Shown: positions 16,234-24,781 of the stretch, in pieces
Layout of the letters: each line of letters begins with the position of its first letter
Position numbering within the stretch: position 1 is the stretch's first letter
Assembly (NCBI RefSeq): GCF_900115175.1
Contig: NZ_FOYV01000001.1
Coordinates: 1,798,001 to 1,862,000, forward strand
Source of the DNA: Marinobacter gudaonensis
GTDB lineage: Bacteria; Pseudomonadota; Gammaproteobacteria; Pseudomonadales; Oleiphilaceae
Reading direction: 5' to 3'
DNA length: 64,000 nucleotides
Program-made: the position numbers and the translations under genes
The notes under the pieces: model-generated
Told to the model about the DNA's origin: nothing
Seen by the model: only the letters and a program-made list of their open reading frames with translations
Databases searched by the model: none

Positions 16234-16441
16234 CCAGCCGACCAAAAAACCGCACTCCCGAAAATCCTGCTCTTTCAGCACCCAGTTTTCCCAACCTGAC
16301 AAAACGCCACTGTTTTCTATACTGAACACACAACTGGCGATTCTCAGAATGGTAGTCGGGAAGCCCTGGTACGCGAACATCGTGCAACAACAGTGATGTT
16401 GACAAGCCTGCAAGCAAGGTTATCAAGGGAGAGCGGAGTCC

Positions 16442-17755
16442 ATGAACCAGAGTACTGCCCAGAAACCCCGGGACGGCGAGCAGACGGGCAAGTCCCATGT
16501 GCTGACCCTGCCACTGGAAGACACCCACGTTGACCGGTCACCGCACACTTACGAACGCTGGCTGATCGCCAAACTGATGCGCATGGCCGGCTCGCCGCCC
16601 CTGCGGTTCCGGCTCTGGAACGGCGACGTGATCGAGCCGGAAGGACAGCAGTCGCAATTCACATTGAAGCTGACCGATCCCAAGGCCCTGTACGCGCTGG
16701 TGACCAACCCCAACCTGGCCTTCGGCGACCTTTACAGTGCCGGCCGCCTGGAGGTGGAAGGTGACCTGCCCGAGCTGATGGAATGTCTGTACCGGTCTGT
16801 GCATCAGGCCCGTCAGAAGTGGCCGAAGTGGCTGGAGGCGCTGTGGCGCAACCATAACCCGCGCTCAACCGGCATTTCGGAGGCCAAGGAAAACATTCAC
16901 CACCATTACGACCTCGGCAACGAGTTCTATCGCCTCTGGCTCGACACGGCGGAAATGCAATACACATGCGCCTATTACGAATCCGCCGATCTGACCCTGG
17001 AACAGGCCCAGTTGGCGAAACTGGAGCACGTGTGTCGAAAGCTCCGGCTCAAGCCCGGTATGACCGTCGTGGAAGCCGGTTGTGGCTGGGGCGGACTGGC
17101 CCGCTACATGGCCCGCAACTACGGGGTGAAGGTGCACGCCTACAACATTTCCAGGGAACAGCTGGCCTACGCCCGGGAAGAAGCCCGGAAGCAGGAGCTG
17201 GACCATCTGGTGGAGTACGTTGAGGACGACTACCGCAACATCAGCGGCCAGTACGATGCGTTCGTTTCCATCGGCATGCTGGAGCATGTGGGCAAGGAAA
17301 ACTACCCGGCCCTCTCCGAGCTGATCAAGCGCAGCCTGAAACCGGACGGCATAGCTCTGCTGCACAGCATTGGCCGCAACCGACCGATGCTGATGAACGC
17401 CTGGATCGAGAAGCGGATTTTCCCGGGCGCCTACCCTCCGAGCATTGGCGAGTTCATGGAAATCTGCGAGCACAGCGACTTCTCGGTGCTCGATGTGGAG
17501 AACCTGCGCCTGCACTACGCCCAGACCCTGAGCGATTGGATGGAGCGGTTCACGGCACGCGAGGACGAGGTCAGCGCCATGTACGACGAGCACTTTACCC
17601 GTGCCTGGCGCATGTATCTCGCCGGCTCCATCGCCGCCTTCCGGGCCGGCTCGCTACAGCTCTTCCAGGTGGTATTTACCCACGGCGACAACAACCGGTT
17701 GCCCCAAAGCCGCCAGGATATCTATGCCTTTCCAGCCGCACCCGAGGAGGCGTGA
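16442..17755 (+). CDS. Cyclopropane-fatty-acyl-phospholipid synthase-like methyltransferase
   Basis: The 437-residue SAM-dependent methyltransferase has an N-terminal lipid-binding region, ENIHHHYDLGNEFYRLWLD (about 150-168), and the SAM site VVEAGCGWGGLARYMA (about 209-224). These are as in CFA synthases, which add a methylene bridge to unsaturated acyl chains in membrane phospholipids. The closing region, QLFQVVFTHGDNNRLP, is also typical. Its stop codon overlaps the start of the flavoprotein gene by one base, so the two act together. That pairing leaves room for another product such as a methylated or reduced acyl chain. Confidence 0.88.
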   Translation: MNQSTAQKPRDGEQTGKSHVLTLPLEDTHVDRSPHTYERWLIAKLMRMAGSPPLRFRLWNGDVIEPEGQQSQFTLKLTDPKALYALVTNPNLAFGDLYSAGRLEVEGDLPELMECLYRSVHQARQKWPKWLEALWRNHNPRSTGISEAKENIHHHYDLGNEFYRLWLDTAEMQYTCAYYESADLTLEQAQLAKLEHVCRKLRLKPGMTVVEAGCGWGGLARYMARNYGVKVHAYNISREQLAYAREEARKQELDHLVEYVEDDYRNISGQYDAFVSIGMLEHVGKENYPALSELIKRSLKPDGIALLHSIGRNRPMLMNAWIEKRIFPGAYPPSIGEFMEICEHSDFSVLDVENLRLHYAQTLSDWMERFTAREDEVSAMYDEHFTRAWRMYLAGSIAAFRAGSLQLFQVVFTHGDNNRLPQSRQDIYAFPAAPEEA

Positions 17756-18879
17756 TGGATTATTACGACCTGATCATCGTTGGCGCTGGCCCCGCCGGTT
17801 CCACCCTGGCCAGAGCCCTGGAAGACACGGGAAAGAAAGTACTGATCATCGACAAACAGGACTTTCCCCGGGACAAGACCTGTGCGGGATGGGTGACGCC
17901 CGCGGTTATGGAAACGCTCGGCATTGATCAGAAAGACTACGGAACCGGACGGACGCTTCAGCCGATTCGCCGATTCCGAATCGGCATGATGGGGCAGTCC
18001 GCCGTGGAAAATGATCATGGCGAGGTGGTGAGTTACGGCATTCGTCGCTGCGAGTTCGACGACTACCTGCTGGCGCAGGTCGCGGGCCCGAAACAGCTGG
18101 CCACCCCCGTCAAGTCCATCGTCCGCAAGGGCGGTAACTGGGTGATCAACGACACCTGGGAAGCGCCACTGGTGGTCGGAGCGGGCGGCCACTTCTGCCC
18201 GGTTGCCCGTTTGCTGGGAGATGGCCCCGGCGGCCATGAAACCGTGGTGGCCGCCAAAGAAGTTGAGTTTGAAATGACCCCGGATCAGGCAGCGAGCTGC
18301 CAGGCCCGGGGCGACACCCCGGAGCTCTGGTTCTGTCGAGACCTGAAGGGCTACGCCTGGGTGTTCCGCAAGGGCAACTATTTGAACATCGGTCTGGGCC
18401 GGGAGGACAATCACAAACTCACCGACCACCTGGAGGCGTTTGTCGAGGAAATGAAATCGGCGGGGCGCATTCCCGCAGACCTGCCCGGGCGATTCAAGGG
18501 CCACGCGTACCTGCTCTACGCCCATGCCGAGAGGCCCCTGGTTGACGACGGCGTGATCTTGATCGGTGACGCAGCTGGCCTGGCCTATACCCAGAGCGGC
18601 GAGGGCATCCGGCCCGCCATAGAGTCCGCCCTGATGGCGGCGGACGTGATCCGTGAGGCCACCGACTACTCGGCATCCAGCTTACAAACCTACGGCGACG
18701 CCATCGCCCAGCGTTTCGGTACCCGTGCCGCAGATTCGGACCAGGGCTGGCAGGTGCCGGACTGGGTCAAGATGCCCCTGGCCAGCACCCTCATGCGGTC
18801 ACACTGGTTCACCCGCAAGGTGGTCACCGAAAAATGGTTCCTGCACCGGGAGGTGCCGCCCCTCGAAACGGCGGTTTAA
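17755..18879 (+). CDS. FAD-dependent oxidoreductase of the geranylgeranyl-reductase family
   Basis: The 374-residue flavoprotein has the FAD motif DLIIVGAGPAGSTLARAL at its start, FPRDKTCAGWVTPAV (about 37-51) where the family has its CxG loop, and the second FAD motif GVILIGDAAGLAYTQSGEGIRPA (about 263-285). The family reduces isoprenoid or other lipid double bonds. The start ATG overlaps the stop of the CFA-synthase-like gene (TGATG), which implies translational coupling and a shared lipid substrate. The exact reaction is unknown. Confidence 0.8.
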   Translation: MDYYDLIIVGAGPAGSTLARALEDTGKKVLIIDKQDFPRDKTCAGWVTPAVMETLGIDQKDYGTGRTLQPIRRFRIGMMGQSAVENDHGEVVSYGIRRCEFDDYLLAQVAGPKQLATPVKSIVRKGGNWVINDTWEAPLVVGAGGHFCPVARLLGDGPGGHETVVAAKEVEFEMTPDQAASCQARGDTPELWFCRDLKGYAWVFRKGNYLNIGLGREDNHKLTDHLEAFVEEMKSAGRIPADLPGRFKGHAYLLYAHAERPLVDDGVILIGDAAGLAYTQSGEGIRPAIESALMAADVIREATDYSASSLQTYGDAIAQRFGTRAADSDQGWQVPDWVKMPLASTLMRSHWFTRKVVTEKWFLHREVPPLETAV

Positions 18880-18892
18880 CAGCCCTCAACAA

Positions 18893-18931
18893 AGGCTGGG
18901 GCGCAGCGGCGGCCCCGCCCGCTCCCAGCCT
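18893..18931. terminator. GC-rich hairpin between converging genes
   Basis: AGGCTGGG at 18893 pairs with CCCAGCCT ending at 18931, enclosing a very GC-rich interior that can pair further. No T-run follows on either strand, so it may be a Rho-assisted stop or simply an RNA-stabilising structure between the flavoprotein gene and the choice-of-anchor gene. Confidence 0.4.
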
Positions 18932-18946
18932 AACTACTCACGTCCG

Positions 18947-20614
18947 TCAGTCGGCGGCCAGTTCAATCACATCAATTTCATAAAGGGTCGTAGTGCCGCT
19001 GATTTCATTGCCCACCGCCAGCATCGGCCGGCCATTGGGACTGTCTTCCGCAGCGATAAATGCAATGCCCTCGGGCCCGAGATCGCCCGCCAGACCCGCC
19101 TGGAGATCCGCCTCAGAAACCGAGAAGTCGCGGTTGTTCAGGTACTGAACAAATTGCGGATTTTGGGGATTGGTCACGTCGTAGACCATGATACCGCCAA
19201 TCCGCTCCAGCCCGATAAAGGCAAAGGTCTGGCGGTTGATTGTGCCAACGGTCACTGCCTCGGGCTCTGGCCCCTTGTCATCGGAACGATTATCGAAGTT
19301 ATTCTCATCGTTCGTGGCGTTGAAGTTCTCGGGAAGCAGTCGGGCGGTGATTCGCTCAAATTCGCTGCCACTGTCGAATACCTGCTTGCCATCCGCGGCC
19401 CAGATAGAGAAGGAGCGGGCCCCGTAGACGTAGACCTCATTGTATTCGCAATCGGTTACGGGATTGGTGGCAGGGTCGCTCGGATCACAACCGTTGCTCA
19501 CACCCAGGGTTGAAGTCACGTTGATCCGACCCAGGTTCTCATCCTGTTGCAGCTCGGCGGCGTCCGGGAAAGCGGTGGTATCCAGCGTCAGATCCGCTAG
19601 TCGGTATTCCTCGGAAAAGCCGCCGTAATCCCGGGAATCACCTTCGTTGGCGGTAATGTAATAAGTGTTGCCGTTATACCCAAAGCTGGCGATGGCATCG
19701 GGCATGTACATGCCTTTCACTGGCCAACTGCGGATATTGATGCCGCTGTCCCGGTTGCTGGCATCCAGCTCATTGCCTATAAGACTGTGGTTCTTGAAGC
19801 CTAGTGGCAGAATCGCGGTGATGACGCCTGCCTCAATATCCAGCTCGGCAACGGCATTGGCCTCTTGCAGGGCCACCCAGGCGGTTTTGTTGTCCAGGGA
19901 AACCGCAATGTATTCCGGCTCCAGATCCTGGGCTACCGTGGCGCCCGGACCGAATATCCGGACACCACTGGCCCTCAGGTCCGCCTCCTGCCCGTTGAAT
20001 GTCTCGAACCCGGCGGTCGATACGGTGGCCCCGGCAACGCCCGCTGCAAGGTCAATGATACTGACGGATCCCACCGGGTCGTTGGTGTAATCGTCGCTTG
20101 GCTCGCCCTCGTTGGCCACAAGCACCTTCATACCATCCCGGGTAAAGGTAACCATGTCCGGGAGAGCGCCGACCTGCACGTCACCCACTTTTCCCAGATC
20201 GGTACTGTTATAGAAGACCACCTTGCCGTTGTCCTGCTTGAGGTCGGCTTCAATAGCCACTGCAACCAGGTCACCGTATACAGCAACGCTGTTGGCCGAG
20301 GCCCCCTCTGCCGTCGCATCAATAGTCCGCAACAGAGTCGGGCGGGTGGGGTCCTGAATGTCCAGAACATCTACGGTGGATGCGCCCGCATTCACCACGA
20401 ACAGGCGCTGATTGACTGGATCATGGGCAACAATTTCCGCGGCACCGACATCGAATACGTCGCCCGGAGCCTGGTAAGTACCCACTGCAGATAGTTCTAT
20501 GAGTGTTTTGCTGGTTCCGTCTGTGCCCGCGGCACCGTCGTCGCCCTCGCAGCCCGCCAGCCCCAGAGCAGATACCAGAAAGACCGTACCAAAGAGAGAT
20601 TTGCGCAGTTCCAT
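18947..20614 (-). CDS. Choice-of-anchor I family lipoprotein (beta-propeller)
   Basis: The 555-residue protein begins with a lipoprotein signal peptide (SALGLAGC, Cys22), followed by a short collagen-like linker GDDGAAGTDGT. The rest is a repeated beta-propeller region with family hallmarks: ANEGEPSDDY, YYITANEGDSRDYGGFSEEYR, DDKGPEPEAVTVG and DLGPEGIAFI. Related proteins occur fused or next to extracellular phosphatases and nucleotidases, but the function of this group is undefined. Two Cys residues (CDPSDPATNPVTDC) probably form a disulfide. It is transcribed alone. Confidence 0.85.
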   Translation of the reverse strand: MELRKSLFGTVFLVSALGLAGCEGDDGAAGTDGTSKTLIELSAVGTYQAPGDVFDVGAAEIVAHDPVNQRLFVVNAGASTVDVLDIQDPTRPTLLRTIDATAEGASANSVAVYGDLVAVAIEADLKQDNGKVVFYNSTDLGKVGDVQVGALPDMVTFTRDGMKVLVANEGEPSDDYTNDPVGSVSIIDLAAGVAGATVSTAGFETFNGQEADLRASGVRIFGPGATVAQDLEPEYIAVSLDNKTAWVALQEANAVAELDIEAGVITAILPLGFKNHSLIGNELDASNRDSGINIRSWPVKGMYMPDAIASFGYNGNTYYITANEGDSRDYGGFSEEYRLADLTLDTTAFPDAAELQQDENLGRINVTSTLGVSNGCDPSDPATNPVTDCEYNEVYVYGARSFSIWAADGKQVFDSGSEFERITARLLPENFNATNDENNFDNRSDDKGPEPEAVTVGTINRQTFAFIGLERIGGIMVYDVTNPQNPQFVQYLNNRDFSVSEADLQAGLAGDLGPEGIAFIAAEDSPNGRPMLAVGNEISGTTTLYEIDVIELAAD

Positions 20615-20853
20615 TGTTGCCTCGATTGTTCACAGTGTGTCGGTTTGCGACACACGTTATCGGGGCAAGATGACAGCCATGCGTCAATACAAAGACATTC
20701 GAAGCGGTATCAAAGAGAGCTGAATCGGGCTTCTGGCTGGTGTCCACAAGCAGGCATAGATCGGAACTATCAAAAACGTCAATTCAATTCATTTAACAGC
20801 GATTATCAGCCGGTGTTGAATGGAGAAGTCGCGTTTCCATACCGGAGCAGGTC

Positions 20854-21123
20854 ATGAGTGCACTGAAGCTATTTATTCACAACCACGGCACGCAAGGGGA
20901 TCAGTCGCTGACAAAAACAGTGACCTTTGCCCTGACCCACTTCACGGTGGCGTTCACAGTGGCGTATCTGCTCACCGGAGATATCCTCATTGGCAGCCTG
21001 ATCGCCATGGTGGAGCCCGCCATCAACACGGTGGCTTACTTCTTCCATGAAAAACTCTGGGCCCGGCGCCTGAAGAATGCCGGCAACTCGGGTAGCAGCG
21101 AGGCCCAGGCAAGGGCCTGTTGA
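20854..21123 (+). CDS. DUF2061 small membrane protein
   Basis: The 89-residue product has two closely spaced membrane helices (THFTVAFTVAYLLTG and IGSLIAMVEPAINTVAYFFHE) ending with the HEKLWARR motif typical of DUF2061. The function is unknown; the family is often found next to sulfur or cation genes. GGAGCAGGTC precedes the ATG. Its stop abuts the converging disulfide-reductase gene with no spacer. Confidence 0.85.
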   Translation: MSALKLFIHNHGTQGDQSLTKTVTFALTHFTVAFTVAYLLTGDILIGSLIAMVEPAINTVAYFFHEKLWARRLKNAGNSGSSEAQARAC

Positions 21124-22566
21124 TCAGACCCCTGGACCGCAGTCGGTACAGCCCTCTTCCGGGGCCGGGCCAATGCTGAGATTGCGGTTCAGGTCCTTGA
21201 GGGCAGAGCGCAGCCCCTCCTCGATGACCGGATGGTAGAACGGCATCTCCAGCATCTCGCTCACTGTCAGCCGGCGCTGCGCCGACCAGGCCAGCAGGTG
21301 GCCAATGTGCTCGGCCGCCGGCCCGAACATTTCAGCGCCCATGAACAGGCCGCTGCCGTGCTCTCCGTAAACCCTCAGCAAGCCCCGGTTCTTGCCGATT
21401 ACCCGGCTTCGCCCCTGGTCTTCAAAAGACACCTCACCGACCGCAAAGCAGCCCTGGCAGCGTTCGTTCACCTGATGGATAGTTAGCCCCACCGTCGCGA
21501 TCTGCGGGTCGGTAAAGACAACCGCCAGGGGCGTCCGGCGCAGCCCTGCGCGCACCTCCGGATAGGCGGCGGCGTTGTCGCCGGCAATTCGTCCCTCGTC
21601 GGCGGCCTCGTGCAACAGTGGCAAGCGGTTATTGGCGTCACCGGCGATGAAGACCGCGCTCTGACCACAGCGCAGGGTGTGGGGATCGTAGACCGGCGTG
21701 CCGCGGTCATCCAGCTCGAGTTCGGCGTTCTGGATATCCAGGCCGTCGACATTGGGCCGCCGCCCGGTGGCCGCCAGCACATAGTCGAACACCTCCCGGG
21801 TCTCGCCTGCGTCTTTGTCGATAAACGTGACGGCGACGCCGCCTTCTACCCGCTCGACCGACCGGACGTCGGCATCCGGGTCCAGGGGGAATTCTTCATT
21901 GAACGTATTGAGCGCGTATTCCCGGAGGCTGTCGTCCTGAATCGGGCCGACACTTCCGCCAACGCCAAACATGCGCACGCGCACACCCAGCCGACTGAGG
22001 GCCTGACCGAGCTCAAGGCCAATAACGCCAGGGCCGAACACCGCCACCGAGCCGGGAAGATCCTGCCATTCGAAAATATCATCATTCACCACCAGTCGAT
22101 CCTTGGCCTCTTTCAGGAAGCCGGGAACATTGGGACGGGAGCCGGTGGCAATGATGATCCTGTCGGCCTGCACCTGGGTGTCTTCTCCCACTTTCAGCAG
22201 GTCAGGACCGACAAACCGGGCATGCCCCATCAGACGGTGCTGCCGGGGAAATTTCTCAACCGACCGGATGACGCCGTCGACGAAACGGTCGCGCTCGGAA
22301 CGAACCCGCTCCATCACCCGCTTGCCATCAATGGCAACCTCCCGGGCAAACACGCCAAACAACTCGCCCATCCGGGCCTGGTGGGCATTCTCCGCCGCCG
22401 CGATCAGCAACTTGCTGGGCATGCAGCCGACGCGGGCACAGGTGGTGCCGTACTGGTCCGATTCGATCAGGACTACCTTGTCGGTGACTTTCCGGACCCT
22501 CTGGTAAGCCACCATGCCGGCGGTGCCGGCGCCAATGATGGCAACATCAACCTGTCGTTTATCCAT
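21124..22566 (-). CDS. Dihydrolipoamide-dehydrogenase-like flavoprotein disulfide reductase
   Basis: The 480-residue FAD/NAD(P) enzyme has the N-terminal FAD motif VDVAIIGAGTAGM, the redox-active pair Cys43-Cys48 in TCARVGCMPSK, a central NAD motif (GSVAVFGPGVIGLELGQAL) and the C-terminal dimer domain with FYHPVIEEGL. The redox loop has ARVG instead of the usual LNVG or VNVG. A C-terminal tail carries an extra Cys473-x2-Cys476 (EEGCTDCGPG), not usual in true E3 subunits. No 2-oxoacid dehydrogenase genes are nearby, so it is probably a stand-alone disulfide reductase. It is divergent from the LysE gene. Confidence 0.8.
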   Translation of the reverse strand: MDKRQVDVAIIGAGTAGMVAYQRVRKVTDKVVLIESDQYGTTCARVGCMPSKLLIAAAENAHQARMGELFGVFAREVAIDGKRVMERVRSERDRFVDGVIRSVEKFPRQHRLMGHARFVGPDLLKVGEDTQVQADRIIIATGSRPNVPGFLKEAKDRLVVNDDIFEWQDLPGSVAVFGPGVIGLELGQALSRLGVRVRMFGVGGSVGPIQDDSLREYALNTFNEEFPLDPDADVRSVERVEGGVAVTFIDKDAGETREVFDYVLAATGRRPNVDGLDIQNAELELDDRGTPVYDPHTLRCGQSAVFIAGDANNRLPLLHEAADEGRIAGDNAAAYPEVRAGLRRTPLAVVFTDPQIATVGLTIHQVNERCQGCFAVGEVSFEDQGRSRVIGKNRGLLRVYGEHGSGLFMGAEMFGPAAEHIGHLLAWSAQRRLTVSEMLEMPFYHPVIEEGLRSALKDLNRNLSIGPAPEEGCTDCGPGV

Positions 22567-22752
22567 GGACTGCCTCCTGCCAGACGCTCCCGACAGCCGG
22601 GAACGGGGGAAAGGTTTGATCGGATGTGTCCTCAGTATAGAAGCACTGGCAAGGAACAGGCGTCGCGTGAAAAACTCGCGGCTTCACACTATGCTGTCAG
22701 GCTTCGATCATTGGTACCCAGTCAGATACGCGCGGGAGGGCAGACACAGACC

Positions 22753-23424
22753 ATGCAGACTTACTGGCCGGAATTTCTGACGGTTGCCCTGGTGCACCTG
22801 CTGGCAGTGGCAAGCCCCGGGCCGGATTTTGCGGTTATGCTGCGCCAGGCCCTGTTCCAGAGCCGTCGAAATGCCCTGCTCTGTGCCGTGGGTATCGGCG
22901 CCGGTATTCTGGTGCACGTAACCTACTCGCTGCTGGGCATTGGTCTGCTGATCCAGCAGTCGATCCTGTTGTTCAGTATTCTGAAAGTGCTGGGCGCCCT
23001 GTACCTGGCCTGGATAGCGGTCCAGTGCCTGAGAGCCCGGGCCGGGGGCATCCACGTTGGCCAGCACTCGGGTACCCGGCAATCCGGCGCAGCGGCGCTG
23101 CGCCTGGGGTTTCTGACCAACACTCTGAACCCCAAGGCGACCCTGTTCTTCGTGTCGCTGTTCTCGGTGGTCATCAGCCCGGGCACGCCGGTTGCGCTGC
23201 AGGCGGGCTATGGCCTGTACATGGCGCTGGCGACCGGACTGTGGTTTGCCATGGTGGCAGTATTCTTCACACTGCCGCAGGTCCGACGGGGCTTTAACCG
23301 GTTCGGCCACTGGCTCGACCGATTGATGGGCGGCGTGCTGTTGTTGCTTGCCGGCCAGCTCCTGTTTTCTACAGTGAGCGGATCAGAGCCTCCGTCTGGG
23401 CCCACCCCAGGCACGGGTCGGTGA
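22753..23424 (+). CDS. LysE-family amino acid exporter
   Basis: The 223-residue inner-membrane protein has about six helices and the LysE/RhtB start LVHLLAVASPGPDFAVMLRQAL, where ASPGPD is the family signature. It also shows FLTNTLNPKATLFFVSLFS. Such proteins export amino acids or homoserine lactones; the substrate is not evident. The ATG at 22753 begins the first helix. The last 18 codons overlap the 3' end of the converging aroG gene by 56 bases, an unusual but plausible antisense overlap. Confidence 0.9.
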   Translation: MQTYWPEFLTVALVHLLAVASPGPDFAVMLRQALFQSRRNALLCAVGIGAGILVHVTYSLLGIGLLIQQSILLFSILKVLGALYLAWIAVQCLRARAGGIHVGQHSGTRQSGAAALRLGFLTNTLNPKATLFFVSLFSVVISPGTPVALQAGYGLYMALATGLWFAMVAVFFTLPQVRRGFNRFGHWLDRLMGGVLLLLAGQLLFSTVSGSEPPSGPTPGTGR

Positions 23425-24421
23425 TCGAGCAGCCGTAACGCAGCTCTTCGCCGTCGTCCTGGCGCCCCGGCTCCAGGAAACTTTCGAGCATCAGCCCCCG
23501 GATGTGATGGTTGCCGGCAAGGCGCTGGGCCATCACGTCCCGGGCGATGTCGAGCTGCCGTTCCGCCTGCTTGCAGGCGTTGTCGTGGCTGCAATCCACC
23601 ATCACTGCGGTAGACAGGCTGGCATTGCGAAGCGAAGCCACCGCCTGCTCAATGCTCCCGGCGTCGTAGTTGGTAATGCCACGCCCGCCCCTGAGCACCA
23701 GATGGGTGTCGGGGTTGCCGCGGGTGGTGATCATCACCGGTGCTCCGGTGGCTGAGACGCCCATATGGTGATGTGGATGCGCTGCCGACTTCATGGCGTT
23801 GGTGGCCACGGCAATGCCACCGTCGGTACCGTTCTTGAAGCCGGTCGGCATGGGCAGGCCGCTGACCATTTCCCGGTGCACCTGGGATTCGGTGGTCCTG
23901 GCGCCAATGGCGGTCCAGCTGATCAGATCACCGAGGTAATCCATGGCGAATGGACTGAGCGCCTCGGTGGCCAGTGGCAATCCCATGCCCGCGAGATTGA
24001 GCAGCAGGCGTCGTGACCGCAGAAGCCCCTCCCCCAGATTGCCCTCGCCGGAACGCTCCGGATCGTAAAGCAGACCTTTCCAACCCACGGTGGTGCGCGG
24101 CTTCTCCAGGTAGGCCCGCATGACAACCAGGAACCGGTCGCTCACCGTATCCGCCAGGACTTTGAGTTTCTCGGCGTATTCCAGCGCCGCCACTTCGTCG
24201 TGAATGGAGCAGGGGCCCATCACAATCAGGAGTCTCGGATCGTCCCCCCGCAGGATAGCCCGGATCGCCTGCCGGTGTTGGGCCACCTGGGCGGCCAGCG
24301 CATCGGTCGTCGGCATCTGCCGCCGGAGTTCGGCGGGAGTGGGCAGCCTGGTCTCAACCCGGTGGGCTGGCGTGCCTTGGCTGTCCTGCTGGGTCAGTTC
24401 GGTGTTCAACGGCATGTTCAT
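23369..24421 (-). CDS. aroG: 3-deoxy-7-phosphoheptulonate (DAHP) synthase, class I
   Basis: The enzyme joins phosphoenolpyruvate and erythrose 4-phosphate in the first step of the shikimate pathway. The roughly 350-residue length and motifs (LLIVMGPCSIHD, KPRTTVGWKGLLYDP, GARTTESQVHREMVSGLPMP, GFKNGTDG) match the AroF/AroG/AroH type Ialpha family. Which aromatic acid inhibits it cannot be read with certainty. The ATG at 24421 (MNMPLN) was chosen over an upstream TTG because AAGGAAACGGAAAC precedes it. Expression is predicted to be controlled by a leader peptide rich in Phe, Trp and Tyr and a terminator lying 32 bases upstream of the gene. Confidence 0.92.
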   Translation of the reverse strand: MNMPLNTELTQQDSQGTPAHRVETRLPTPAELRRQMPTTDALAAQVAQHRQAIRAILRGDDPRLLIVMGPCSIHDEVAALEYAEKLKVLADTVSDRFLVVMRAYLEKPRTTVGWKGLLYDPERSGEGNLGEGLLRSRRLLLNLAGMGLPLATEALSPFAMDYLGDLISWTAIGARTTESQVHREMVSGLPMPTGFKNGTDGGIAVATNAMKSAAHPHHHMGVSATGAPVMITTRGNPDTHLVLRGGRGITNYDAGSIEQAVASLRNASLSTAVMVDCSHDNACKQAERQLDIARDVMAQRLAGNHHIRGLMLESFLEPGRQDDGEELRYGCSITDPCLGWAQTEALIRSL

Positions 24422-24452
24422 GTCAGTGTTTCCGTTTCCTTGGGTCAGAATC

Positions 24453-24487
24453 AAAAAAGCCCCGGCTGGGCTACCAGTCGGGGCTTT
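24453..24487 (-). terminator. Attenuator terminator upstream of aroG
   Basis: On the minus strand, AAAGCCCCGACTGG pairs with CCAGCCGGGGCTTT (14-bp stem with one G-U, 4-base loop) and is followed by TTTTTTG. It lies between the aromatic leader peptide and aroG. An upstream hairpin (24499-24505 with 24520-24526) has a strand, GGCTGCCA, that can pair instead with TGGTAGCC in the terminator loop (24469-24476). The structures are therefore mutually exclusive, as in classical attenuators. Confidence 0.85.
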
Positions 24488-24553
24488 CTGAGTCCGGTGG
24501 CAGCCTGGGTTTTCTGCCGGGCTGCCTTCCTCGTTGTTCGTTCGATGAAGATC

Positions 24554-24691
24554 CTATGGGCGGCCCTGGCTCTGGCTAAAATAAAAGCCATAACCAAACC
24601 ACCAGAAAAACACAGCAGCGACCGCAGCCACCGGCTTGGCGCCGAAAGCTTGCGAAACATTCAATTGACAGGTCGCGTGTGTGGTCTTCAT
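24554..24691 (-). CDS. Aromatic leader peptide controlling aroG
   Basis: This 45-codon frame encodes a peptide starting MKTTHATCQL and containing VFFWWFGYGFYF near its end (residues 27-38), then a stop. Nine of eleven consecutive codons specify Phe, Trp or Tyr, which is the hallmark of transcription attenuation by ribosome stalling. The stop is 27 bases before the first competing hairpin. The start is uncertain: the ATG at 24691 has no good ribosome site, while a TTG three codons earlier has GGGGG five bases upstream. A possible promoter, TTGCCA-N18-TATATT, lies so close that the mRNA could be nearly leaderless. Confidence 0.8.
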   Translation of the reverse strand: MKTTHATCQLNVSQAFGAKPVAAVAAVFFWWFGYGFYFSQSQGRP

Positions 24692-24781
24692 GCTTTTCAA
24701 TATATACCCCCGGTTTTCCCCTTGGCAACCCGTGCGCCGGAGATTTTTAAACTCTTCCCTCGAGAACGGGAGCAGACACAG

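Noticed and set aside
24451..24660. 69-codon minus-strand frame MFRKLSAPSR... upstream of aroG
   Set aside because: It overlaps the aromatic leader peptide in another frame and would be translated through the attenuator terminator; the FFWWFGYGFYF frame explains the region better.
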